From Spongospora subterranea (taxonomy: Eukaryota > Endomyxa > Phytomyxea > Plasmodiophorida > Plasmodiophoridae), in contig OUQQ01000049.1 in the NCBI GenBank assembly GCA_900404475.1, positions 1 through 16,408 on the forward strand: a stretch of 16,408 nt of DNA. Reading direction: 5' to 3'. The stretch's first letter is position 1; every line of letters begins with the position of its first letter. Position numbers and translations under genes: made by a program. The notes beneath the pieces are model-generated. The model searched no databases. It was not told the origin of the DNA and saw only the letters and a list, made by a program, of their open reading frames with translations. Positions 7,754-16,408 of the stretch are shown in pieces.

Positions 7754-8495
7754 TATCGCCCTAAACCAACCTCATCTCAAATTTGTGTCTCTACAGCTTC
7801 ATTTTTGTTGTTAAGTTGCAATGCATGTTGCACGGTTCTTTATCAGAAACTCTCACAATTCTACTATCTCATTCCGAGTTGGGAAAAAATTCAAGTCAAG
7901 TTAAGCGTTGTAAACCGTCTTTTTTTACCTGCCATGTCGATCATGTCTCAAAGTCCCTAACTTTTGAACTGTACGCTCATTTCAATTGAGGTTGTTTCAT
8001 CTCCGCGTATGAGGCGTTCATTCCATTTACTGTCATCAAAATTTAGTATCATTGCATTGTGGAAGCATCGGTTGAAGTCAAAGTGTTGTCTGTTTCGCTC
8101 ACCAACCTTTGTTTTTTTATAAAACAGTGACGAATATTTCTTGATTCTCAATAATTAACTGGGTTTTCTTAATCCTCGGTTTAACACCCTGGGTTGCAGT
8201 AGCTATCACAGTACAAAAGAATTCTAAAACAGATACAGAAAATTTTCAAACCGAGCTCTTCCGTTCCCTACATTGATCAATGTTGCATGGGATGCGCAGA
8301 ATCGTGAGATTCCTTGGCTCCTCACGGTTCTCAGATTGACGATCGCAATGTCATTCCTGTATACGGTGTGCCTGCGGGCTCATGATTTCAACATCCATTG
8401 GCAATACAATCGGCAGTTCTAGGTAGATATTAGACGTATCACGTGGTAAGCCAGATAAAATATTTATGGATGAAAAAAGCACAACATGGAAAAAC
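7754..8495. other. Intergenic region; no supported gene
   Basis: This stretch lies between the membrane-protein gene and the 3' end of the remodeller gene, and should hold both 3' untranslated regions. Two coding-like scraps occur. On plus, 8314-8385 ends D-D-R-N-V-I-P-V-Y-G, like the end of RNF5-type RING ligases but without RING cysteines. On minus, an open stretch covers 8468-8351. Neither has a usable start or continuous frame. Confidence 0.4.
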
Positions 8496-11400
8496 TTAAG
8501 CCCGACGTCTTTTGGAGTTTCTTTGAATTGGTGCTTCGTCTTCTTCTTCAACGATTTCGTCGTCATCTTCGATGATACGGACGTCATTTCGGTCTAAGCC
8601 TTCTTCTTCTTCGTCCTCGTCGTCGTCTAGTCCCAATTCGTGGTCCGAATCTCGTGAATCCGTCTCCGAACCCGTTCCGTCGGCGAAAGATGCGATGCCG
8701 TCATTAGCGGAATCTTTGTTGGGTGACTAAAGACACATTGAAAACATAATTCCTGACTGACTTCATTTAAATACATACCGGGAATATGGCTCGGAATTTT
8801 TCATTAAATACTTTGCGAATCTCTCGTAGATGACGCCTTTCTACGCAGTTCTCCTCCTGAATTAAAGTCAGTTGATTAATCGAGTAAAGCGTTTAAGTAA
8901 ACCTACTTGAAACCACGACTCGAAATTCTGCAGCATTAATCGAAAATCTCGCGACATTTGATTAGGACGAGAGTATTTTTCTGAACCAGCCCGAGACTGC
9001 AAAAACAGTACAATGAGATGTGAAGAAAATTTGAACAAAAATGCTACATACCATGATAGTATTGAAATCGAGCGTGGCTGTATAAGGGGCGCAGAGGTCG
9101 CGAAATTCTGTTGCCTCAGGTACAGTTGATAAAGACGGCAATAAAAGCATCTCGCCATCCTCTTTGCTACGTGAAGATTTAACGTGTTTTAGAACTAATA
9201 ACAGAGAATGCTGCAGTGATGAGGGAGCCTATGAATTTCAATAAATTATGACTTGACGTCAGACTTTCTAGGCCAACGATAAGAAACCAACCTTCTTGGC
9301 ATTTGAGGCACCCGGCCTTTTGCCATTTTTCGGTTTCGAAATAGTTTGTTCGTCATCGTCTTCATCAATGTCTGACATTTCTCTATACACAGGGCCACCA
9401 TCTTCTCCTCTGCGACTGCCCCGGGCGGCATCCTACATTGTTATCAGAAACTAAAAGAGTCAACCAATTTAAGAACCGAGTTTACAAAAGAAGTGATGTC
9501 AAACTTGACGGGGGGTGCGGTCACTTGAACATCTCGCAGATATCTAGGGGAAGTTAGATGACAACAAAAATATCCCAGCGATTAATACTCAGGCATCTCC
9601 ATTTTGTCTTGCATCAATCTGGGAGGCAAAGGAGTCGTTTTCCCGGCCGCCACCCACGCATCTCGACGCTCGCGTTCTAATTCAACGTCAATCATTTGAA
9701 ACAGTTCAAACTCATCCTGATTTCTCGCCAATAGACTGATCAAAACGAGTTACCAGATGCTTAGAAGATCCGATAATATTGATGCTTACCTATTCAGCTT
9801 TTCATCACTGGGAAGGTCGACCTGTTCTCCCATTTCAACACCGTCCCGAAGAACGGTTGTAAGCATTTGCCTGCGCTCTTGAGCTGTTGCTTCATGGGAA
9901 TCCTGAATGAACAAAATGAATCCGGTAAAGAACAAAAAGATACGACAATTTACTTTTTGGTTGAACTTCCCAGCCTGAATGATCATTTGATCGAGTCCCA
10001 ATTTGAACTGAGCCCGCTAGCAAAGTACAGTTAAAATCTTTAGAGATGGGCGACAGAAACATAAACTCATACCATAAGAATTTGTTCCTCCACTGGTGAG
10101 CACGTAACAAGGCGAAAAACTCGGACCTTGAGAATAAAGCATTTCAACCATTTGGAAGCTCGCGATCTCGATTCAGTTGCATACCTCACTTTGTTGACCG
10201 AGACGATGAGCACGATCTTGTGCCTAAATCAATACAATTCAATTCTGGTCGTGCGATCAACTGAGGTCATTACCTGTAAATCCATCTGGGGGTTCCAATC
10301 TGAATCAAATATGATTACAGTGTCCGCCGCCTGACGGTCCGCTGTAAGCACCAAATGCATAGCTTTAAGAGATATCGACATACCTGTAAGTTGAGGCCGA
10401 GACCACCCGCACGTGTTGAAAGAAGGAAAACGAAGTACGGAGAATTCGGGGCGTTGAACAGCTCAAGTAGTTGTGACCTCGATTCAGGTTTTGTTTGGCC
10501 ATCTGAAATACAAACATCAATAAACCAAAGAAGGGTGAACAGATTTGGTGAAAAAAACACAGTTGTAAATACCGAGGCGAAGATAGGGGTAGCGACGATA
10601 CTCCATGTAATCCTCCATTATATCCAGGACTTTTGTCATTTGGGTAAAAATAAGGCACTGAAGAGATGTCAAACGCTTTTCCAAACGAACCACTCGTCAA
10701 CGCTACCTTATGGTTTGATCGACGAACCTTGGGAAGAATTCGCTCTAGAATTTCAAATTTTCCCGAAGACCTGGAGTACAGGATAAATTCAAGCTCAAGT
10801 ACGATGCAAATACAACCAACGAAGCTTTACCTCACGATTTCTTCAGTAACGCGATGAGAATCCCAATCGTAGGCGATATCATCAAAAAATAAATAACTAT
10901 AAGGAAAATTTGAATAAATTGATTACACGATTTTACAAACAATTACGGATGATTGCAAATTTTTCGAAGTTGCATGAAAGTGTTGTTGAGGCCTTTTGCC
11001 GAAACTACAGAATTGCTGCTTGCCATCGGGATAAACTTCTGTTGAATCTGCACGCAAAAGTGAGGAATCTATAATTGTTGAAACCGAAAATTGCGTACTT
11101 GTTTATAAACAGTCTTCTGCCAAACAGAAAGATCGCACTTTACAACACGTTCGACCTTATCTGGTAGTTCAGAAGCCACCTGCACACTATTAGTTCAACA
11201 GCAACGACACCAAGCAAATATGCGTACATCGACTTTAAGTCGACGCAGCAAAAATGGGCGCAAAACTCGATGCAGCCGATTGATTACAAGCATCTTCTCT
11301 TCCTCTTGAAGCTCTGCAGAACTGTCCCCAACACCGGCTGCCTCAAAAGGTTTGTTAAACCAGGTTTCAAAATTATCAGCTGAGTTGAAAATTTTTGGAA

Positions 11401-13371
11401 CCAAAAAGTTCAATAATGACCACAACTCGGATAGGTTGTTTTGCAACGGTGTTCCGGTTAGTAGCAACCTGTCGTTGTTCCAATTGTAAGTTCTATAGCG
11501 AAACTTGCATTACAACAATTACCGATGCTTTGATCTATAACGAGTGTTCAGGGCGACTGTGAACTTAGATTTAGTATTTTTCATGCGGTGACCTAAAACA
11601 AATTAGATTATTTCACGATTTCCAGTTGAGGACAGCAATGACCTTCGTCAACGATAATATAGTGCCACTCGATAGATTCTAGTTTGGTCCGATCGTGTTT
11701 GTTAAGCACATATTCATAGGTGGTTAACAGGACATTAAATTTTCGAGAAATAATGAATCTAAAGAAGGTTAACCACCAGGTTTCTGATGAAATCACAAAT
11801 TAGGACCTTCGCCAGAGATCTTTCCGTTCGGGGGGCTTGCCCTGATACTCAACAACCATTACGGTCGGTGCCCAACGCTCAAATTCCTTGAGGCGAACAG
11901 CAATCAACCATCGACTAGAATATGTTAAGAAAAAAATACCTTCACCCAATTTGACATTGTAGATAGCGGAACAATTATCATGAAAGGTCCATGATCACCC
12001 TTAGTTTCCATAATGTACGTCAACAAAGCGATCGTTTGAATGGTTTTTCCAAGACCCATTTCATCGGCTAAAATACTAGCGACAGCAATCAGCAAGAGCC
12101 AATCAAGTCGAATCATCCAACAAACCAACCCATTTAGGTTATTATTATACAATGATACAAGCCACTGCAATCCTTCTAACTGATATCCTTTCAAGGTACC
12201 AAATTTAAGCAACAGCGGCTGAGCAGTAATTTCTTCGACGACGCTGTGAAATGAGCCTGAGGCGTTGGCGCTGAGTTGTTTTAAAAAATCCTATACAGTA
12301 ATCAAATTGAAAAGTGGTAGTAATGCAGAACTGAAAAATGGACCTCAGTCTGCGCGAGCAAAGAAGATAGACGTTCGTTTTTGGTTTCGGCAAGTAGAGC
12401 AGCGTATGCGTCCATGTCATTTTCTTTCAATGCCTTCATACGAGCCTTCTGCTGTTTATCTTCAAGCGACCGCAACCTTCTAAGCAATGAAATCTATCAG
12501 CATACGTGACTTCTCATGACAATGGGAAGAACCAGAAACCTTTCTTTGGCAATAATCCATCCTAACGCTTGACTTGACAGAGAGCGAACTAACCGAGATT
12601 CTTCCTTGGCAAACGCACGGAACGCTTCGCCGTGGGCCAGTAACGTCCTCAAAAAACTTTGACGTATTGCACGTTTCCGAGTCTCATATTCCATTCTAGC
12701 GGCTCTTTCTTTTTCGCGTTTCGCTTCTGCCGCAATTGCTTCTGCCCTTTCGTTTTCCTGAATCTGACGTCTTTCTGGTTGTAAGAAACCAAACGCTGCG
12801 AGAAAAATTGCGCCCATTACCTTTTTTGTTCATATTGACGATGTGCCTCCAGTTTGGCCATTAACAAACGGGGATTACGTGGGGCCTGAACCGCCAGATT
12901 AGGTGGCCCATCTCCAATAAACTGAGTCCTTATCATAAGCGACGGCTCTATCAACCACGGCTCATCTGCAGAAATCATACTTAACTATCGCAAGCACTAG
13001 ACGAAACCCGGAAAAGATTCTGGCCATGAATTACTGCAAATCGGAAAACAAAAGCAAAAATTTGTTAAAAAAGAAACTCGAAAAAACTGCGCCGATTGGT
13101 GCGAACCTAATGAATGGGGCGTACGTTTTTCGCACTGCTTGTGAGCTGCAAGTTCGGAAAGTTCGTTGTGGATTTTCATTTTCAGTCGGAGTAATGCATT
13201 GTCAACGTAGTTCTTAGCAACCTGGTTGATTGAGACAGGGTCAAGTCTTCGCAGGGCGGCAACTCGATCGGCCAGCAGGCAGCGGTCAATGGGGACGATG
13301 TCATGTTGATGGGTGTGCAATGAGGAACGGACCACTCGAGTTTTGAGTCGATCCCGATCCAGAGCAGCCAT
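8496..13371 (-). CDS. STH1/SNF2: SWI/SNF-family ATPase (BRG1/Sth1/Snf2 type)
   Basis: This is the catalytic ATPase of a SWI/SNF or RSC complex, which slides or evicts nucleosomes using ATP in the nucleus. The spliced product is 1108 aa from 28 exons. In order: a leucine-rich pre-HSA segment (about 30-80); HSA helix (about 131-205), which binds actin-related proteins; post-HSA (206-253); SNF2 ATPase with D-E-M-G-L-G-K-T (311-318), D-E-G-H (416-419) and L-T-G-T-P-L-Q-N (444-451); helicase C lobe with [10 protein letters not shown] (682-691) and D-R-A-H-R-L-G-Q (715-722); SnAC (about 745-860); bromodomain-like region (about 918-1032); acidic tail ending R-R-R-A. ATG 13371 is the first in-frame ATG. 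No QLQ or BRK domain is visible, so upstream exons may be missing. Sth1 and Snf2 orthologues cannot be told apart here. Confidence 0.95.
8496..13371 (-). other. Exon map of the SWI/SNF ATPase gene
   Basis: Coding exons on minus: 13371-13125, 12965-12821, 12770-12540, 12479-12344, 12290-12130, 12075-11940, 11886-11807, 11758-11643, 11592-11523, 11468-11228, 11179-11099, 11047-10947, 10896-10831, 10770-10707, 10657-10573, 10502-10384, 10330-10274, 10223-10185, 10126-10073, 10016-9954, 9902-9790, 9735-9589, 9543-9486, 9432-9292, 9228-9052, 8996-8907, 8856-8779, 8726-8496. All 27 introns start GT and end AG. The first is 159 nt and the rest are 45-70 nt. Each phase closes. The least certain junctions are the exon 3 acceptor (AAAG before 12770), the exon 17 acceptor (10331) and the exon 25 acceptor (9229). 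Confidence 0.85.
8779..9228 (-). other. Divergent bromodomain-like region of the SWI/SNF ATPase
   Basis: Exons 25-27 (residues 918-1032) occupy the bromodomain position and keep its helical pattern. A long amphipathic helix (L-L-L-V-L-K-H-V-K) is followed by a ZA-like loop (L-L-L-P-S-L...[13 protein letters not shown]), L-D-F-N-T-I, and a helix with [15 protein letters not shown]. The P-V-D-F of BRG1 is T-L-D-F here. The acetyl-lysine-anchoring asparagine expected five residues after Q-N appears to be Phe or Gln. It probably folds as a bromodomain but may not bind acetyl-lysine. Confidence 0.6.
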
Positions 13372-13765
13372 TATAATGATACGGCGAGCAGTGTCGCCTG
13401 TGTAGAGGATGCCCCCCACAAACAAAATCGCTTGGCTCCCTGCACGCTTCCCAGCCTGATTCACCACACACCCAACGTCAGCCCAATTCGGACACACACT
13501 ATATACACCGATAGCTGCGGGGCCTATCCAGTGTTGTGTAGGCTGCGCAATGAGCTACAGTACCGTGTGGGAAACGTCCGCACTTAAAGCTCTCCAGCGT
13601 CGCAGTCGAAAAATCCGTAACCAACCGAATGCAGAGACTTTTGAAAACGTGCAGTAATCCGAAGCAACTTTGAAACGGTCAAACAACCATCACTAATCAG
13701 TTAAAAGCTTTTAGGACTAATCATTTATAAATCTTTTAGGATTTTAATGTCGTTTATGAGACTAC
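13372..13765. other. Intergenic region upstream of the SWI/SNF gene
   Basis: These 394 bp lie between the ERD2 stop and the remodeller start and should hold the ERD2 3' end and the remodeller promoter. The remodeller frame stays open upstream of ATG 13371 to 13497 with no further ATG, leaving an upstream coding exon possible. A 35-codon plus-strand ORF (13550-13657) has coding-like composition but no recognised motif. The short direct repeat CTTTTAGGA occurs near 13706 and again near 13733. Confidence 0.4.
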
Positions 13766-13802
13766 TTAGATTGGAAGTGATACATACTTTCCTTTGACAC
13801 GA
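13766..13802 (-). other. ERD2: ERD2 exon 4, a 37-nt terminal mini-exon encoding the retrieval tail
   Basis: The acceptor TTTCTTAG (ending 13803) joins in phase 2 to the donor GTAATC at 13853. It encodes R-V-K-G-K-Y-V-S-L-P-I and the stop. Without splicing, exon 3 runs on to W and a TAA (13852-13850), giving a protein that lacks the tail. The match to the conserved K-G-K-x-x-S-L-P tail makes the exon secure. Confidence 0.88.
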
Positions 13803-14786
13803 CTAAGAAAGAATAAATAAGCGGAATGCGTAAAGGCGTCCATTACTGATTACCATGTGATGTAGTAGTAGAAGAAGTCGCAATAGATTGATGTTTGAAT
13901 GATCCCGGTCAGCCAGATGATCGGGCTCCAATAGCCTTCCTCAGTCATGACCCTGAAGATCCAGTTAACTAGATATAAAGCCCGGTATCCACCCAGGCAA
14001 AACACGTAATGAGAGGTCAGATTTTCGACAAATCCACCGGAATTTTTCGCTAGGTGATGAACCATGAACAGTTGTGGAACGATCGCAACAGCTTCGAGCC
14101 ATAACGAAAAAGTATACAAGACCTGAAGTGGCACTCAAAAACAGTCGAACGAAACTCAAAAATCACAAAGTTAACAGAATCCGACAAGTGCGAGCACGTC
14201 AAGTACCTCTATTGCAGTGAATTTTTCATTCCAGAGTACAGCTATGATGCCGCATGGGACAATCAGCATCTCAATGCGCACCTTATCAGTGTCGCGGTTG
14301 TAGGTCTTTGACCAAGGAGGTTTCGCATACATCAAAAAGACAATGAATAGCGACAATGTAATGTATATTATCTAAAATAGCTCACATCAGTCAATTGGTG
14401 GCATTCACTACAATTAAAAGAAGCTGATTTTCGCAATGAAAGAGAAGCAGAATAAGAAGTGGAGCACTACAAAAACGATCACAACTGAACAGTTAAAGAA
14501 CATGAGATGACTAATTATAAGATTAGCGAGAAAACACGTACTAATATTGAAAGTTTACCTTCATAATCGATAAATAAACCATAGCCGCGCTTGGGATTTT
14601 CATTTCAACAAAGGTCCGGAAGAAAAAGTGAACCAAGTCTAGATATCGAGCGATAAACACAACCGCGTACAGCAACTGCGTTTTGAGCGAGACGCCTTTA
14701 GACGAGCGCGATGAAAACATCTTTAGCAGAAGAATGAATATACTGGCGAGATGAAGTACATCTCCGCAAAACGAGATCAGATTCAT
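13766..14786 (-). CDS. ERD2: K/HDEL receptor ERD2
   Basis: ERD2 is a seven-helix Golgi receptor that binds escaped ER proteins by their C-terminal K/HDEL signal and returns them in COPI vesicles. Exons (minus): 14786-14559, 14371-14207, 14122-13854, 13802-13766; introns are 187, 84 and 51 nt, GT-AG. The product is 232 aa (human 212). Clear family blocks are G-D-V-L-H-L-A-S-I, A-R-Y-L-D-L with R47 at the same number as human, V-A-I-V-P-Q-L-F-M, G-G-Y-R-A-L-Y-L-V-N-W-I-F-R and Y-C-D-F-F-Y-Y-Y-I-T. The last mini-exon adds R-V-K-G-K-Y-V-S-L-P-I, matching the basic cytosolic tail of human K-G-K-K-L-S-L-P-A. The usual arginine at position 5 is serine. The extra length is mainly in two loops (near 95-107 and 152-163). 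Confidence 0.96.
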
Positions 14787-15402
14787 AGTTTGAGAATCGA
14801 GCTCAGAGTATAATCTGACCAAACCTTCTCACTTGGGAGTCAATCGTATTTCCCGCATTACCTGACCTGACAGAACAAGAGCGCGCATAAAAATCTGCGC
14901 TGCCAAGGTGCACTGCGTTGAGAAAGAGGAAGACGGTAGCACAGTACGCGTCAAATAAATAACCCGCGTGTTACACAACATTTTCGACCCACTTTAGACG
15001 CTATTTGCTCTGTTTGCTCTGTTTGATGCAATGCCCTTACTTTCAACTCTGTAAAATTTCTAGTTTGTGCATTATCTTAGTAACAATGTCGCTGTTACAA
15101 CCTCTGCTAATCATTCCGAATGAATAATGAATAATATAGTTTGCAAACCTGACTGCATTGCTTCTGCCAAATCGAAAAAAAAATGGGATTTCGTCCTGAA
15201 ATGAAAACCACAACTTCGCCCATGGTCAAAGATAACGCTGCAGCTCGCATTGCTCAAGGTCTACTCCGGCGTTGGAAAGTGCGGCGATCTAATGCATATC
15301 ATAATTCTGAGCAAATCAACCGACTCACACTGCCCTAGAAGCAATCCGTTTCATTTATATATCATTGTTGAATTAAGACAACGAATACGATCATTGATAT
15401 TA
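14787..15402. other. Intergenic region: ERD2 promoter and CDC48 3' flank
   Basis: These 616 bp should hold the ERD2 5' region and the CDC48 3' untranslated region, since both genes lie on the minus strand. There is a short repeat of TTTGCTCTG near 15003-15022 and an A-run at 15175-15183. A small plus-strand ORF at 15183-15338 is listed separately. No RNA gene was seen. Confidence 0.4.
15183..15338 (+). CDS. Possible small protein with an IQ-like motif
   Basis: ATG 15183 to TAG 15338 encodes 51 residues. The middle reads A-A-A-R-I-A-Q-G-L-L-R-R-W-K-V-R-R, which fits the spaced Q-x-x-x-R-x-x-x-x-R core of an IQ (calmodulin-binding) motif, though the usual Ile/Leu before Gln is Ala. The composition looks coding rather than random for this AT-rich gap. 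It lies on the strand opposite both neighbours and could instead be one exon of a larger gene, or chance. Confidence 0.25.
   Translation: MGFRPEMKTTTSPMVKDNAAARIAQGLLRRWKVRRSNAYHNSEQINRLTLP

Positions 15403-16408
<1,006 letters not shown>

Noticed and set aside
8314..8385. Plus-strand D-D-R-N-V-I-P-V-Y-G resembling the end of an RNF5-type RING E3 ligase
   Set aside because: The frame has a stop just upstream (8305-8307), no RING cysteine/histidine pattern precedes it, and the peptide ends ten residues later. A six-residue match is too little.
13550..13657. 35-codon plus-strand ORF between ERD2 and the remodeller gene
   Set aside because: The composition is plausible, but it is too short and has no motif, neighbouring exon or other support.
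13850..13852. In-frame TAA after I-T-W as the ERD2 stop
   Set aside because: A good donor (GTAATC) overlaps it, and the following 37-nt exon restores the conserved K-G-K-x-x-S-L-P tail in phase.
15250..15400. Alternative spliced C-terminal exons for CDC48 after the GTAATT at 15449-15444
   Set aside because: Reading straight through gives an acidic end with the conserved terminal Tyr-Gly, while the spliced options give unrelated basic or hydrophobic tails.

Overview
This is a gene-dense eukaryotic nuclear window. Five genes are recognisable by protein similarity, and all but one carry many tiny GT-AG introns, mostly 45-63 nt. The UBA3 and TIM17 proteins read most like fungal versions (for example a T-S-C-Y-E-C zinc knuckle in UBA3 and K-G-L-R-N-S-P-R in TIM17). 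With the short introns, this suggests an early-diverging fungus or a close relative. That placement is an inference; no taxonomic marker gene is present.

Layout. Positions 1 to about 2830 hold no intact gene. They contain a large, decayed inverted repeat (about 500-2430, centre near 1365), both arms of which seem to carry degraded retrotransposon-like coding sequence. A reverse-transcriptase-like fragment (2512-2706, minus) and a 10-bp tandem repeat (2751-2820) follow. From 3421 on, genes are packed: UBA3 (3421-5831, +, 12 exons including a 20-nt microexon); TIM17 (7034-5933, -, 3 exons), convergent with UBA3 with 101 bp between stop codons; an intronless gene for an unrecognised 196-aa, five-helix membrane protein (7163-7753, +), divergent from TIM17 across 128 bp; a BRG1/Sth1/Snf2-type chromatin remodeller (13371-8496, -, 28 exons, 1108 aa); ERD2, the K/HDEL receptor (14786-13766, -, 4 exons, 232 aa); and the 3' part of CDC48/p97 (16408-15403, -), which runs off the right edge.

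The genes are housekeeping genes from separate systems: NEDD8 activation (UBA3), mitochondrial protein import (TIM17), nucleosome remodelling, Golgi-to-ER retrieval (ERD2) and ubiquitin-dependent protein extraction (CDC48). They look like ordinary neighbours in a compact genome. The exon models were built by hand from splice consensus, reading-frame phase and protein similarity; every phase closes. The more unusual points are the fold-back element, the divergent bromodomain of the remodeller, the acidic TIM17 tail, the ERD2 tail encoded in a separate mini-exon, a missing pocket arginine in ERD2, and a long open reading frame inside the first TIM17 intron.
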